Shown: positions 33,761 through 44,205, numbered from the stretch's first letter. The stretch: DNA of 64,000 bases from an uncultured Clostridia bacterium (GCA_944332815.1 CALVKQ010000002.1:189787-253786); one strand, 5' to 3'. The notes: a model not told the origin generated them from the sequence alone. A program made the numbers and translations.

Positions 33761-35281
33761 TTGAAAAGTGCGATAATCTATGCACGATACAGCAGTGCAA
33801 GTCAGACGGAACAGTCCATAGAAGGACAGCTTCATGTCTGCACACAATATGCCAAAGCGAACGATCTCATCGTGGTGGACACATACATAGACCGTGCTAC
33901 CACCGGCACCAATGATAACAGAGCGGCGTTTCAACAGATGCTGAAAGACAGCGGGAATGCCGCATGGGAAGTCGTGCTCGTCTATGCGATAGACCGCTTC
34001 GGCAGAAATTCGGTCGAGGTCGCACTCAACAAACAACGGCTGAAAACCAACGGCAAAGTGCTAATATCCGCCACTCAACGCACATCCGATAATCTGGACG
34101 GCACCAAGAACTTGGACGGCATCCTGCTCGAAAACGTCTATATCGGCATAGCGGAATACTATTCGGCGGAACTTTCTCAAAAGATACTCCGCGGACTCAG
34201 AGAAAGCAGGAGAAAGGGACAGTTCTGCGGAGGCAAGATACCTTACGGGTACTATGTCACGGACAAGAAAGTGCAGGTGGACGAAGAAAAGGCGGAAGTT
34301 GTGCGGTTCATCTTCCGGCAATATGCCGCAGGCGTCTATGTGCCGAAGATCATCTGCAAACTCAACGAAAAGGGGCTGCTCCACAACGGGAAGCCATTCC
34401 TGCCCAACGCGATATACGGGATATTGCGCAACGAGCGATATTTGGGGATAATGAGGATAAGGGACGAAGTCTATGACAACATTTACCCTCAGATCGTTGA
34501 TGCGGATCTTTATGAAAAGGTGAAACGGAAACTTATCAAAAACAAGATAGGCTCGAGGAGCGTAAAAGAGGTGTATCTGCTGCGAAACAAAGTAAAATGC
34601 GGCTATTGCGGCAACATCATAAGCGCGGAGTGCGGTACGGCACGGAATGGCGAAACGATAAGATACTACAAATGCCTCGGGAGAAAGAAACATCACAACG
34701 GATGCGGCAAACACCCCGTGCGGAAAGAAGCTCTCGAAGGTCTTGTCCTTGACAGCGTCATTGAGGCGATGCAAGACGAAAAGACGATGAATGCGCTGAT
34801 CAAAGGTCTAATGCAGATGCAGGACGCAAACAACAAGGAAAAGACGACGCTGAAATTGTTGTTGAAGGAAAAGAAACAGACGCAGACGGCTTTGGACAAC
34901 ATCGTGAAGGCGATAGAGAGAGGCATCATGTCCGACTCGACTAACAGGCGTCTCAACGAACTTGAACAACAAGCAAGAGAGCTTGACGAAAAGATAGCCG
35001 TGGAACGGAACAAAGTCGCGTTCCTGCTCACGGAGGACGATATGCGGCGATATTACCTGACTGCCCTGCGGCAGGAACCGCAGCTACTTATAAGCACCCT
35101 CGTGAAGGAGATCCTCCTCTACGATGACAAAATGGTGATCACCTACAACACACCGCTCTACGAAGGCTCCGATGACGATCGGGGCTTTTCTTTTTACGAA
35201 AAAACTCTCTTTCTCCCCTGCACCGTACCTCAAAGCGGCGAGACTACCCTCCTCCCGATCCAAACCGTGATGCGCGTCTGA
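33761..35281 (+). CDS. large serine recombinase (integrase)
   Basis: 506 residues, TTG start seven bases after GGAGGTA. The resolvase domain begins with IIYARYSSASQ (catalytic serine S11); then come the recombinase domain (IPYGYY ... IRNERYLG-like region), a zinc ribbon (CGYCGNIISAEC ... KCLGRKKHHNGCG) at ~280-325 and a coiled coil (~350-430). Large serine recombinases integrate and excise phages and transposons between short att sites. It is the last gene of the element, 0.2 kb before the tRNA-Val gene, as expected for an integrase next to one end. Confidence 0.9.
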   Translation: MKSAIIYARYSSASQTEQSIEGQLHVCTQYAKANDLIVVDTYIDRATTGTNDNRAAFQQMLKDSGNAAWEVVLVYAIDRFGRNSVEVALNKQRLKTNGKVLISATQRTSDNLDGTKNLDGILLENVYIGIAEYYSAELSQKILRGLRESRRKGQFCGGKIPYGYYVTDKKVQVDEEKAEVVRFIFRQYAAGVYVPKIICKLNEKGLLHNGKPFLPNAIYGILRNERYLGIMRIRDEVYDNIYPQIVDADLYEKVKRKLIKNKIGSRSVKEVYLLRNKVKCGYCGNIISAECGTARNGETIRYYKCLGRKKHHNGCGKHPVRKEALEGLVLDSVIEAMQDEKTMNALIKGLMQMQDANNKEKTTLKLLLKEKKQTQTALDNIVKAIERGIMSDSTNRRLNELEQQARELDEKIAVERNKVAFLLTEDDMRRYYLTALRQEPQLLISTLVKEILLYDDKMVITYNTPLYEGSDDDRGFSFYEKTLFLPCTVPQSGETTLLPIQTVMRV

Positions 35282-35430
35282 ACCGCAGAAGCCACTCGCC
35301 ACACACTTACGCGCATCTCACTTACGGAAATTTCAAACATCAGAAAACGAATTGCCGCTAATCAATGTGCGTTACACGCAAACAACCATACGAAAACTCT
35401 CATTGCAAAACTTCACGGACGAAAAGAAAA

Positions 35431-35464
35431 AAGCAAACAAAATCTGGTTCGATTTTGTTTGCTT
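35431..35464. terminator. terminator of the tRNA-Val transcript
   Basis: 14-bp stem AAGCAAACAAAATC / GATTTTGTTTGCTT with a 6-base loop. On the minus strand it starts right after the tRNA 3' end and runs into TTTTTTC. Confidence 0.8.
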
Positions 35465-35465
35465 A

Positions 35466-35542
35466 TGGTGGGGACAACAGGACTCGAACCTGTGACCTCT
35501 TGTATGTGAAACAAGCGCTCTAACCGACTGGGCTATGCCCCC
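35466..35542 (-). tRNA. tRNA-Val(CAC)
   Basis: 77 nt with encoded CCA. The acceptor stem GGGGGCA pairs with TGTCCCC; anticodon stem CTTGT/ACAAG encloses the loop TTCACAT, so the anticodon is CAC (valine GTG codons); the T-arm has GTTCGAG. It lies between rpsU and the recombinase element. Its 3' 16 bases recur at 12102, so it is or was an integration target. Confidence 0.9.
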
Positions 35543-35569
35543 GTAAAGGAGATCTCTCTCCTTTTTTGT

Positions 35570-35749
35570 TTAGTTTTTGTAAGCTCTCTTACGAGCGGCT
35601 TCCGCCTTCTTCTTACGTTTGACGCTGGGTTTCTCGTAAGCCTCTCTCTTGCGGAGGTCACCGATGATGCCGTCGCGCGCGCATTTTCTCTTGAAACGGC
35701 GGATCGCGTTGTCCAAACTTTCGTTTTCACCGACTCTGACAGTAGACAT
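35570..35749 (-). CDS. rpsU: 30S ribosomal protein bS21
   Basis: 59 residues starting [21 protein letters not shown], the canonical S21 N-terminus, with a basic Lys/Arg-rich C-terminus. AAGGAGGTGAAGAAG precedes this ATG; the upstream extension in frame is not needed. S21 joins the small subunit near the anti-Shine-Dalgarno. It lies downstream of the HIT gene as in many Clostridia. Confidence 0.95.
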   Translation of the reverse strand: MSTVRVGENESLDNAIRRFKRKCARDGIIGDLRKREAYEKPSVKRKKKAEAARKRAYKN

Positions 35750-35851
35750 CTTCTTCACCTCCTTTTTATGCAAGTGATATTTATTATACACAGCCGCAGG
35801 GATTTGTCAAGAAAATAGCGGCGATTGCGGAGCTGCTTGCAAAAAAATTTC

Positions 35852-36193
35852 TTATGCCATCCTATCCGCGAGCTGCGCGCCGCCGAGAATATGGACGTGG
35901 AGGTGTTCCACGGACTGGCAGGCGTGTTTCCCTTTGTTGGAAACCAACCTGAACCCGTCCTTCAACCCAAGCTGCTCGGTCATGGCGGAAAGTTTTTTCA
36001 GACAGCGCGCGAGGGTCGCCGCCTGCGCGTCGGACATCTCAATTATGTTGGCGTAATGTTCCTTGGGCAGCAGCAACAGATGCACGGGAGCCTGGGGAGC
36101 GATATCCTTGACGATGACCATATCGTCGTCCTCGTACACTTTGACGGAAGGGATCTCCCCTCTTATTATCTTGCAAAACACACAGTCGTCCAT
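35852..36193 (-). CDS. HIT-family nucleotide phosphoramidase (HinT-like)
   Basis: 113 residues from the ATG after AAGGAGATAAGT. The N-terminal CVFCKII zinc-like motif and the histidine triad near the end (SVEHLHVHILGG) define the HIT family, which hydrolyses AMP-lysine-type phosphoramidates. Length is typical. It sits between mtaB and rpsU in the common Clostridial order. Confidence 0.93.
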   Translation of the reverse strand: MDDCVFCKIIRGEIPSVKVYEDDDMVIVKDIAPQAPVHLLLLPKEHYANIIEMSDAQAATLARCLKKLSAMTEQLGLKDGFRLVSNKGKHACQSVEHLHVHILGGAQLADRMA

Positions 36194-36275
36194 ACTTATC
36201 TCCTTAAAAGCACTTGCGCGCACACGCCGCGCAAGAAAATTATACTCTGTCGCCGCCGCTTGCGCAAGCGAAGTT

Positions 36276-37553
36276 TCACACTCTTATCCCGTCGCCGTAA
36301 AGCGCGGTGGGGGTCACCGTGGCGACGGTATTACGCGCGCCGTCCACGCCGTACACTTTGACATAATTGGGCGCGTGACCACACCAAAGCCCGTCCTCCT
36401 TTGTTTCGAACAACACTTCGGTGGGTTTGCCCAGCTGCGCCAGGCGGAACTCGGCGGAAAGGCTGTGTTTTATCGCCGTCATCTCGCGCTGTCTTTCCGC
36501 GACCACGGCGGAAGGCAGAGTGGGCAGTTTGCCTGCGACCGTCCCCTTTCTGGACGAATAAGGGAAGACGTGCATATCCGAAAACTTCACCTTTTTGCAA
36601 AACTCCGCACTCGCCGCGAACGCCGCGTCCGACTCGGTGGGATAACCCACTATCACGTCGGTGGTGATCGCCGCATCCGGGAAACGCGAACGGATGAGCT
36701 CGACTTTCCCGTAATACTGCTCCGTGGTATAACGGCGGTTCATGTTTTTGAGCACGCCGTCGTCGCCGCTCTGCAAGGAAAGGTGGAAGTGGGGGCAAAA
36801 CCCTTTTATGCCCTTTGCCGCATCCAACAGGTTTTCGTCTATGACGCCCACTTCCAGCGACCCGAGCCTGACGCGCAGTGAACAGCTTTGCAAGGATGTG
36901 AGCAGATCCGCAAGGGAGGCGCCGATATCCTTGCCGTACGACGAGATGTCTATGCCGGTGAGGACGATCTCTTTGCAGGATATCTCCGCCGTTCCCACCT
37001 CGCGCAGTATGCCGTCGAGCGACCTGGAACGGCTCCTGCCGCGCAGATAAGGCACTATGCAATAGGAGCAGAAATTGTTGCACCCGTCCTGTATCTTTAT
37101 GTAATGGCGCGTGCGCATGGAGAGCGTGCCGCGGAACTCCTCATACGCGCTCGCCGTCGCAAAGTCGGTGGTGACGATCTTATCGAAATAACCGTCGTCC
37201 TCTCCGCCGTACTTTTTGACGAGTTCTTCCGCAAGCGCGAGCTTCCCTTTGGTGCCTGCTATGAACTTTACGCCGTCGCGCGCGAATTGGCTGAAATTGT
37301 TCTGCGACGCGCAGCCGCAGACGTATATCTCCGCCTCCGGGTTTATCTTCAATATGCGCGTGACCGCCTGACGGGACTTGCGCTCCGCTTCCGCCGTCAC
37401 GGCGCAGGTGTTTATGACGTAAACATCCGCGAACTCCTGGGCGTCGCACACTCTGAAACCGCCGCGGTCCAACACCGCGCGCATGGCGTCGGCATCGTAT
37501 TGATTGACCTTGCACCCTAGGGTGAGAAAAGCTACGGAAGGTTTTTTGCTCAT
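36276..37553 (-). CDS. mtaB: tRNA t6A37 methylthiotransferase
   Basis: 425 residues from the ATG that shares one base with the rsmE stop (TGATG). N-terminal MTTase domain with LGCKVNQYDADAM and VINTCAVTAEAERKSRQ; radical-SAM motif GCNNFCSYCIVP; C-terminal TRAM-like segment. The GCKVNQ-x-D form distinguishes MtaB from MiaB and RimO. It converts t6A to ms2t6A at tRNA position 37 using two Fe-S clusters. Third gene of the prmA-rsmE-mtaB unit. Confidence 0.92.
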   Translation of the reverse strand: MSKKPSVAFLTLGCKVNQYDADAMRAVLDRGGFRVCDAQEFADVYVINTCAVTAEAERKSRQAVTRILKINPEAEIYVCGCASQNNFSQFARDGVKFIAGTKGKLALAEELVKKYGGEDDGYFDKIVTTDFATASAYEEFRGTLSMRTRHYIKIQDGCNNFCSYCIVPYLRGRSRSRSLDGILREVGTAEISCKEIVLTGIDISSYGKDIGASLADLLTSLQSCSLRVRLGSLEVGVIDENLLDAAKGIKGFCPHFHLSLQSGDDGVLKNMNRRYTTEQYYGKVELIRSRFPDAAITTDVIVGYPTESDAAFAASAEFCKKVKFSDMHVFPYSSRKGTVAGKLPTLPSAVVAERQREMTAIKHSLSAEFRLAQLGKPTEVLFETKEDGLWCGHAPNYVKVYGVDGARNTVATVTPTALYGDGIRV

Positions 37554-38266
37554 CAGAGTTCCCCCAACGCGTTCAGCACCAGCGCGCACCCGACTATGCT
37601 CGCCGTTTCGGCGCGCAGGATGCGCCTGCCGAGAGTGACGGACACCGCCCCTGCGGCTTGCGCGGCTGCGGCTTCGCCGGGGGCAAATCCCCCTTCGCTG
37701 CCCACTATCAACGCTATATTTTTTCCGCGTATGTCCGCCTTCGAAAGGGAGAGTCCTCTTTCCTCCTCATAGGCAAACAGCACGGTATCGAACTCTTTCA
37801 GTCTGTCCGTCATTTCGGCGAACGTGACGGCGTCCTCGACGCGGCTGAGCCGGGAGGAACCGCACTGTTTCGCCGCTTCCAACGCGATACGCGCCGCGCG
37901 CTCCGCGGAAAACTTTTTCTCCGCCGTACGCTCCGAAACGAAGGGAACTATAACGTCCACACCCAGTTCCACCGACTTTTGCACCACCAGATCCAACTTG
38001 GAATTTTTGAGCAGTCCGGCAAACAACGTCAGGGAAATTTTCTTGTCGTCGGTGCGCCTCACTTCCTGCGTATCGAGCAAAGCTTCATCTCCGGATATCG
38101 AGCGTATGACGCAAAGCCTCTCGCAACCGTCGTTTGCACAAACAATCACTTTATAGCCCGGTTTCATGCGCAGAACACGCGTCATGTGCGCAAATTCCTC
38201 TCCACGCACCGTGACCGTATCTCCCGATATATCCTCCTGCGACACGAAAAAACGCCTGAGTTCCAT
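37553..38266 (-). CDS. rsmE: 16S rRNA m3U1498 methyltransferase
   Basis: 237 residues, SPOUT-type knot methyltransferase. Visible are the N-terminal PUA-like part (MELRRFFV ... EFAHMTRVLRM) and the SAM-binding knot (VGSEGGFAPGEA ... LGRRILRAETA). It methylates U1498 in the 30S decoding region. It begins one base after prmA ends and overlaps mtaB. Confidence 0.93.
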   Translation of the reverse strand: MELRRFFVSQEDISGDTVTVRGEEFAHMTRVLRMKPGYKVIVCANDGCERLCVIRSISGDEALLDTQEVRRTDDKKISLTLFAGLLKNSKLDLVVQKSVELGVDVIVPFVSERTAEKKFSAERAARIALEAAKQCGSSRLSRVEDAVTFAEMTDRLKEFDTVLFAYEEERGLSLSKADIRGKNIALIVGSEGGFAPGEAAAAQAAGAVSVTLGRRILRAETASIVGCALVLNALGEL

Positions 38267-38267
38267 A

Positions 38268-39167
38268 TCACTTCACCATCCTGAACGCGCGCCAGTCGCC
38301 TTCCGCGCGCTCTTCCGCGACGCGGAACCCATGCGCGTGAAAAACGGCGATGACCTCGTCCGCTCTTTCGGCTATAATGCCCGAAACTATCAGATCGCCG
38401 CCCTCGTTGAGATGAACGCCCACGGAGGGAGCGAGCCGCATCAAAATGTCTGCGGTCAGATTGGCGAATATGACGTCAGCTCTCTCCTCTCCTGCGATAA
38501 GGTCGGCTCTCTCCACGACGCATTCTGCTCCGTTCAGAGCTGCATTCTTGCGCGCCGCTTCCACCGCCTGCCCGTCTATATCGCACATATACACCGACGA
38601 AGCGCCCGTGAGCGCCGCGGCGATGCCCAAAATGCCGCTGCCGCACCCGACGTCTATCACGCTGCGCCCTGCCGCGTCCATCATTTCCAGACACATACGC
38701 GTGGTGGCGTGTTCCCCCGTTCCGAACGCCATCCCGGGGTCCAGCCTCATGACGACCTCCCCTTCCGCCGCCTCATACTTTATCCAGGTGGGCACCACGG
38801 TGACCGCACGCGTGACGATGGGCTTGTAATACTTCTTCCATTCGTTCGCCCAATCCGCCTCGTCCAACATCGTGCAAACGATCTCGCCGTACTTCACGCC
38901 GTGAGCCGCAAGCTCATTGAGCTCCGCCTCCAAAGATGGCAGGAATTTCTCGTCGTCTTCCGCGACGGTAGCGGAAACTTTGACCTCCTCCTCCGAGAGC
39001 AGGACGTCGTCGTCAACGTAATCCCATATGACGTCGCTTTTGAGCAGATCGGCAAAGTCCTGCCTGTCCAGGATATCCACCCCTTCCGCGCCTGCGTCGA
39101 ACATGGCGCCTGCAACGAGATCGGCGTTTTCGTGATCGGTGATGACTGTGATATGTTTATACTTCAT
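38268..39167 (-). CDS. prmA: ribosomal protein L11 methyltransferase
   Basis: 299 residues. N-terminal substrate-recognition part, then a Rossmann methyltransferase with motif I VIDVGCGSGILGIAAA and the DPGMAFGTGEHATT element characteristic of PrmA, followed by IFANLTADIL (NxTAD/NPPY-like position). It trimethylates L11. First gene after the dnaJ terminator. Confidence 0.94.
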   Translation of the reverse strand: MKYKHITVITDHENADLVAGAMFDAGAEGVDILDRQDFADLLKSDVIWDYVDDDVLLSEEEVKVSATVAEDDEKFLPSLEAELNELAAHGVKYGEIVCTMLDEADWANEWKKYYKPIVTRAVTVVPTWIKYEAAEGEVVMRLDPGMAFGTGEHATTRMCLEMMDAAGRSVIDVGCGSGILGIAAALTGASSVYMCDIDGQAVEAARKNAALNGAECVVERADLIAGEERADVIFANLTADILMRLAPSVGVHLNEGGDLIVSGIIAERADEVIAVFHAHGFRVAEERAEGDWRAFRMVK

Positions 39168-39172
39168 TTGTC

Positions 39173-39211
39173 AAAAAAAGAGGTTTACCGCGCGGTTTTG
39201 CGCGATAAACC
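39173..39211 (-). terminator. terminator between dnaJ and prmA
   Basis: Minus-strand GGTTTATCGCGC / GCGCGGTAAACC stem, then CTCTTTTTTTG. It separates the heat-shock operon from prmA. Confidence 0.7.
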
Positions 39212-39217
39212 ATATTG

Positions 39218-40390
39218 TTACAGTTTGTCTTTGTAATCCTTCTTCTTGGGGAACTGCCGCAGTTCAAACGCCGCGTCCAGCTTGCGCAAGATGTCCTTCT
39301 GTTCCCTGGACAGGTTCTTCGGCACCTCGACCATGACCTTGACGAAGAGGTCGCCGTTGTCGTTCGCGCGCAGCTTTTTGACGCCGCAGTTCTTCATCCT
39401 GAACACCGTGCCCGACTGCGTCCCCTCCGGGATGCGGAGCTCCTTTGCCCCTTTCAAAGTGGGGATGGACAGAGTGCAACCGAGCGCCGCCTCCGAAATG
39501 GTCAGAGGCACTTCCAGCTGCAAGTCGCTGCCCACTCTGCGGAAGAGCTTGTGCGGCTTGACGGTGATCTCCACCACCAGCGAGCCGCGCTCGCCGCCGT
39601 TCCTGCCGCCGTTGCCCTCGCCTGCGTAAGTGATGGTCTGCCCGTTGTCTATGCCTGCCGGTACGTTGACCGTGATCTCGCGCACGCGTTCCGTCCTGCC
39701 CTGACCTCCGCAGATCTTGCAGGTTTCGGTGATCACTTTCCCTGTGCCCTTACACGTCGGGCATACGCCCGTGCTGCTGAACTGTCCGAAAGGAGTGCGC
39801 TGCACCTGCGTGATACGCCCGGTGCCGTTGCAGTTGGTGCAGGTCTTGAACGCTTTGCCGTCCTTTGCGCCCGTGCCGTTGCACGCCGCGCAATTTTCCA
39901 CGCGTTTGACGGATATCTTCTTTTGCACGCCGAACGCCGCCTCTTCGAAAGTGAGGGTCATGCCCACGCGTATATCCGAGCCGCGCTGGGGAGCGTTCGC
40001 GCGCGACTGCTGCGAGCGTCCGCCGCCGAAGCCGCTGAATATGGAGGAGAAAATGTCGTCCATATCGAAGCCGAAGCCCTGCCCCGAATGAGAGCCGCCG
40101 AATCCGCTGAAACCGCCGAATCCGCTGAAACCGCTCCCACCGCCTCCCATGGGTCCGTTTTCGGAGCCGTATTCGTCGTAAGCGGCGCGCTTCTGCGGAT
40201 CGGACAACACGTCGTAGGCGTGGTTTATCTCCTTGAATTTTGCCTCGGCGTTCTTCTTTTCCGCTTCGCTCGCGTTGGTGTAAAGGTCGGGGTGATACTT
40301 TTTGGCAAGTTTACGATAGGCGGATTTGAGTTCGTCCGCGCTTGCCGTTTTGCTCACTCCCAATATGTCGTAATAGTTTTTGTCTGCCAT
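39218..40390 (-). CDS. dnaJ: chaperone DnaJ
   Basis: 390 residues from [13 protein letters not shown] domain (with HPD in [12 protein letters not shown]), a Gly/Phe-rich linker ([18 protein letters not shown]), four zinc repeats ([32 protein letters not shown]) and the C-terminal client domains; full-length type I DnaJ. It stimulates DnaK ATPase. It lies 187 bases after dnaK, in a gap holding GC-rich palindromes (such as GCAGGGCGC / GCGCCCTGC near 40510). Confidence 0.96.
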   Translation of the reverse strand: MADKNYYDILGVSKTASADELKSAYRKLAKKYHPDLYTNASEAEKKNAEAKFKEINHAYDVLSDPQKRAAYDEYGSENGPMGGGGSGFSGFGGFSGFGGSHSGQGFGFDMDDIFSSIFSGFGGGRSQQSRANAPQRGSDIRVGMTLTFEEAAFGVQKKISVKRVENCAACNGTGAKDGKAFKTCTNCNGTGRITQVQRTPFGQFSSTGVCPTCKGTGKVITETCKICGGQGRTERVREITVNVPAGIDNGQTITYAGEGNGGRNGGERGSLVVEITVKPHKLFRRVGSDLQLEVPLTISEAALGCTLSIPTLKGAKELRIPEGTQSGTVFRMKNCGVKKLRANDNGDLFVKVMVEVPKNLSREQKDILRKLDAAFELRQFPKKKDYKDKL

Positions 40391-40577
40391 ATCCTGTCGC
40401 CGCCTCACGGCGGCGTCGAAGCGCGACTGCGCCGCGCTTCCCGATGCGTTTTACGGTGCCGCATCCGCCGTTCGGGCGCGCGCGTGCGCGCTCCTTACTA
40501 TCCGGCGCAGGGCGCTCGTCGCGCCCTGCCCCTTAAATATCCTTTGCGTCATTCCTCCTCACTCGCCGCGCTCCGGG

Positions 40578-42449
40578 TCAGTCTTCCCAGCCGCCCTCGG
40601 GAGGAGTCATGTTGTCGCCGTCGTTCACGACGCCGTCGCCTGCCGTAGTACCGCCCTGCGCACTCGGGTCGAACCCTGCCTGCTTCGCGGCTTCCGCGGC
40701 AGCCTCGGGGTTTTCCTGATAGAACTTGGTGAAGATGGGGTCGGTCACTTTGCTGAGCTTTGCCACTATCTCCTTGACCGCCTCGTCGCTCTCCGCCTTT
40801 TCGAGGGCTTCGCGCGCCTCTTTGACGGCGTCGTTGAGGGCGGTCTTGTCGGCGTCGGCTATCTTGTCGGAGTTGTCCGTCTGGAACTTCTCGATGACGA
40901 AGATGAACTGCTCCGCATTGTTCTTGGCTTCCACGAGGTTCTTGCGCTTCTCATCCTCTTCCGCGTACTTTTCCGCGTCCTTGATGGCGGCTTCTATGTC
41001 GCTCTCAGAGAGGTTGGAGGACGCCGTGATGGTGATGGACTGCGACTTGTTGGTGCCCTTGTCCACCGCTTTGACGGACACTATGCCGTTCGCGTCGATG
41101 TCAAAGGTGACTTCGATCTGCGGCACTCCGCGAGGAGCCGGCGCGATACCCGTGAGCTCGAACCTGCCCAGCGTCTTGTTGTCGCGTGCGAACTTCCTTT
41201 CCCCTTGCAGCACGTGGATGTCGACCGAAGTCTGATGATCCGCCGCGGTGGAGAATATCTGCGACTTGCTGGTGGGGATGGTGGTGTTGCGGTCGATGAG
41301 TTTGGTGAACACGCCGCCCAGCGTTTCGATGCCCAAAGAGAGCGGAGTGACGTCCAGAAGGAGCATGTCTTTGACTTCGCCTGCCAGCACGCCTGCCTGT
41401 ATCGCCGCGCCTATCGCCACGCACTCGTCGGGGTTGATGCCCTTGTAAGGATCCTTGCCGATGAACTTCTTCACCGCTTCGTACACCGCCGGGATACGGG
41501 TGGAACCGCCCACCATGATGACCTTTGCGATGTCGCCGACGGAGAGCCCTGCGTCTTTGAGAGCCTGCTTTGTGGGGGTCATGGTCTTTTCCACCAGATC
41601 CTCCGTGAGCGCGTCGAATTTTGCCCTGGTAAGGTCCATATCGAGGTGCTTGGGGGTGCCGTTCGCCATGGTGATGAAAGGCAGGGATATCTTCGCTTTG
41701 GTCACGCCGGAGAGGTCGATCTTCGCCTTTTCCGCCGCTTCCTTTATGCGCTGCATCGCCATCTTGTCACCGGACAGATCCACGCCCTCTTTCGCCTTGA
41801 ATTCGGACACTATCCAATCCATTATGCGCTTGTCGAAATCGTCGCCGCCCAAACGGTTGTTGCCGGAGGTCGCGAGCACTTCGAACACGCCGTCGCCGAG
41901 TTCCAGCACGCTGACGTCGAACGTGCCGCCGCCAAGGTCGAAGATGAGGACTTTCTGCTGCTTGTTCTCGTCCTTATCGATGCCGTACGCCAGCGCCGCC
42001 GCCGTGGGCTCGTTGATGATACGCTTGACTTCCAGTCCCGCGATCTTGCCGGCATCCTTGGTCGCCTGACGCTGCGAATCGGTGAAGTAAGCAGGCACGG
42101 TGATGACCGCCTCGGTGATCTTCTCGCCGAGATACTTTTCCGCGTCGTTTTTGAGTTTGGTCAGGATCATTGCGGAGATCTCCTGCGGAGTGTACTCCTT
42201 GCCTTCTATCTTGACCCTGTGGTCGCTGCCCATCTCTCTCTTGATGGAGATGACGGTGTGATCGGGGTTGGCGACCGCCTGACGTTTGGCTATCTCGCCC
42301 ACGAGCCTCTCTCCGTCCTTTGCAAACGCCACCACCGAAGGAGTGGTGCGCATGCCTTCCGCATTCGGGATGACGACGGGTTCGCCGCCTTCCATGACTG
42401 CCATACAGCTATTGGTTGTTCCGAGGTCTATACCTATTATCTTTCCCAT
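40578..42449 (-). CDS. dnaK: chaperone DnaK (Hsp70)
   Basis: 623 residues from [18 protein letters not shown] behind AAGGAG. Nucleotide-binding domain with [13 protein letters not shown] and the GGSTRIP motif, linker [14 protein letters not shown], substrate-binding domain and a Gly/Asp-rich C-terminus. Typical length for Gram-positive DnaK. Part of the HrcA-controlled hrcA-grpE-dnaK-dnaJ operon. Confidence 0.97.
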   Translation of the reverse strand: MGKIIGIDLGTTNSCMAVMEGGEPVVIPNAEGMRTTPSVVAFAKDGERLVGEIAKRQAVANPDHTVISIKREMGSDHRVKIEGKEYTPQEISAMILTKLKNDAEKYLGEKITEAVITVPAYFTDSQRQATKDAGKIAGLEVKRIINEPTAAALAYGIDKDENKQQKVLIFDLGGGTFDVSVLELGDGVFEVLATSGNNRLGGDDFDKRIMDWIVSEFKAKEGVDLSGDKMAMQRIKEAAEKAKIDLSGVTKAKISLPFITMANGTPKHLDMDLTRAKFDALTEDLVEKTMTPTKQALKDAGLSVGDIAKVIMVGGSTRIPAVYEAVKKFIGKDPYKGINPDECVAIGAAIQAGVLAGEVKDMLLLDVTPLSLGIETLGGVFTKLIDRNTTIPTSKSQIFSTAADHQTSVDIHVLQGERKFARDNKTLGRFELTGIAPAPRGVPQIEVTFDIDANGIVSVKAVDKGTNKSQSITITASSNLSESDIEAAIKDAEKYAEEDEKRKNLVEAKNNAEQFIFVIEKFQTDNSDKIADADKTALNDAVKEAREALEKAESDEAVKEIVAKLSKVTDPIFTKFYQENPEAAAEAAKQAGFDPSAQGGTTAGDGVVNDGDNMTPPEGGWED

Positions 42450-42536
42450 GATCTTTTCTCCTTTTATAAACTTTATCACACCGCATTGCTGCGGAGAATT
42501 TTCATTTTAGCGCGTTTATCCGTCGTTTTCCGACGT

Positions 42537-43142
42537 TCAACACCCCACTTTGACGCTTGCCGGGCGCAGCACCTTTCCGCAGAGGGTATAGCCTTTCGCC
42601 AGCACGTCCAGCACTTTGCCCTCCTTTCCTTCCGCTTTTTCGCGCTCCACCGCGGACATCACGTTCGCGTCGAACTCCTTGTCCGAGGCGTCTATCTCTT
42701 TGAGTCCGAAGGATTCCAGAGCGTCAAGTATCTGCCTTTCCATCATATTGAACCCGGTCAGAGCGGATTCGTCGCTGATGTACTTTCTTGCAAGGTCGCA
42801 GTTGTCCAGCACGGTGAGCATCTTCTCTATCACCATGGACTTGCCAAGCGATTTCATCTCTTCCGCGAGAGCGGCGTTGCGCTTGCGATAATTGTCGAAG
42901 TCGGCTTGCAGCCTCATTGCGATGTTCCTTGCGGACATCATTTCGGAGATGCATTTTCCGACCTTCTCTTCCAGCGCGGCGATGTACTTGTCATCCCCCA
43001 TCGCTTCGCGGTCGAGCGCTTCCTCCTCATCTGCCTGCGCGACATCCGCTTCCGCGGACGGCTGTGCGACCTCCGCTTCCGCTTCCTTGACTACGTCTTC
43101 TTTGTTCTTTTGCTTATCGTTTTTAGCTTTCATTTCACTCAT
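42537..43142 (-). CDS. grpE: nucleotide exchange factor GrpE
   Basis: 201 residues. A low-complexity Lys/Glu/Ala-rich start (~1-55), then the long helix and the conserved R-x-x-ADF-x-NYRKR segment near residue 95, and a C-terminal LAKGY-x-L-x-x-KVLRPA-x-V motif. It releases ADP from DnaK. The start overlaps the hrcA stop; an ATG three codons later is an alternative start. Confidence 0.95.
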   Translation of the reverse strand: MSEMKAKNDKQKNKEDVVKEAEAEVAQPSAEADVAQADEEEALDREAMGDDKYIAALEEKVGKCISEMMSARNIAMRLQADFDNYRKRNAALAEEMKSLGKSMVIEKMLTVLDNCDLARKYISDESALTGFNMMERQILDALESFGLKEIDASDKEFDANVMSAVEREKAEGKEGKVLDVLAKGYTLCGKVLRPASVKVGC

Positions 43143-44181
43143 CTTCCTTATCGTTGTCCAGCACCGTCCCGAGCGCCTTCTTCATATAGTCCAGCACGCC
43201 TATGACCTTCTTGTAGTCCATTCGCTCGGGACCTATGACGCCTGCTCTGCCCACCACTTCGTCGCCCACCTTGTAAGCCGCCGTGATGATGGCGCATTTG
43301 TCCACGCCGCTGTCCTCCTTTCCTATCCTCACCGAGAACTCTATGCTGTCCTCGTCGCCTGCAAGCAACTCGGACACGCTGTCGTGGTCGGATATCACCG
43401 CAAGGAAGTTCTTGGCGTCCTCCACATTGTTATACTCGGGATAGTCCAGCATTTTTAGCGCGCCTTCCACCACCACGTCGTCCGTGTGTTCGGCGACATA
43501 AGTCTGGATGATCGCGAGCACGGCGTCGAATATGTCGCGGAAGGCGTCCGTTTCGGCGGTGAGTTCGCTGTCCAGATCCATGCCTTCCAGCTCGCCCACT
43601 CTTCTTCCTGCGAACACGTTATTGAGCATCCGCGTCGCGGTTTCAATGTAACCGTGCTTGACTCCGCCTTCGACGTCTATGGTCTTGTCCGCGATGATGC
43701 CCTCGTCGGTCACGATGAGCACGAGCACTTTGCCGTCTTTCAAGGGCACCAGCTTTATCTCGTCCAACATCACGTTGCCGCCGCGGCTGCTGACGGCAAA
43801 AGAGGTGTAATTCGTCACATCGCTGATTATCTCCGCCGCGCGCTTGGAGATGTCGCGCACCTCGGAAAGTTTGTCCGCGAACTTCTTCCTGATAAAGGCG
43901 GTCTCCTCGTCGGTGAGTGCGCCTGCACCGTTGTGCTCGATGTCGCCCACATACAACTGATACGCAGGCTTCAACGGTATGCGCCCTGCCGAAGTGTGCG
44001 GCTGATCCACATACCCGAGCGCTTCCAGTGCGCTGAGCTCCGCTCTGATCGTCGCGGAACTGACCTCGGGCATATACCCCTTTTGAATGTCCGCACTGGA
44101 CACGGGCTGCCCCGTGGCGATGTAGACATCCACCAACGCATGGAGTATCTTCTTTTTTCTTTCGCTCAGTTCCTTGCTCAT
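43135..44181 (-). CDS. hrcA: heat-inducible transcription repressor HrcA
   Basis: 348 residues. N-terminal winged helix (RKKKILHALVDVYIATGQPVSSADI ... ATIRAELSALEALGY), then the GAF-like and inserted domains typical of HrcA. It represses its own operon by binding CIRCE; GroE usually modulates its activity. A CIRCE lies in the leader upstream. Confidence 0.95.
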   Translation of the reverse strand: MSKELSERKKKILHALVDVYIATGQPVSSADIQKGYMPEVSSATIRAELSALEALGYVDQPHTSAGRIPLKPAYQLYVGDIEHNGAGALTDEETAFIRKKFADKLSEVRDISKRAAEIISDVTNYTSFAVSSRGGNVMLDEIKLVPLKDGKVLVLIVTDEGIIADKTIDVEGGVKHGYIETATRMLNNVFAGRRVGELEGMDLDSELTAETDAFRDIFDAVLAIIQTYVAEHTDDVVVEGALKMLDYPEYNNVEDAKNFLAVISDHDSVSELLAGDEDSIEFSVRIGKEDSGVDKCAIITAAYKVGDEVVGRAGVIGPERMDYKKVIGVLDYMKKALGTVLDNDKEDE

Positions 44182-44205
44182 AGCGTCCTCTGTGTCATCG
44201 GAGTG

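Noticed and set aside
40380..43205. 941-codon plus-strand frame opposite dnaK, grpE and dnaJ
   Set aside because: Mirror frame of three certain genes in GC-rich DNA; Arg/His-rich translation with no family and no ribosome-binding site.
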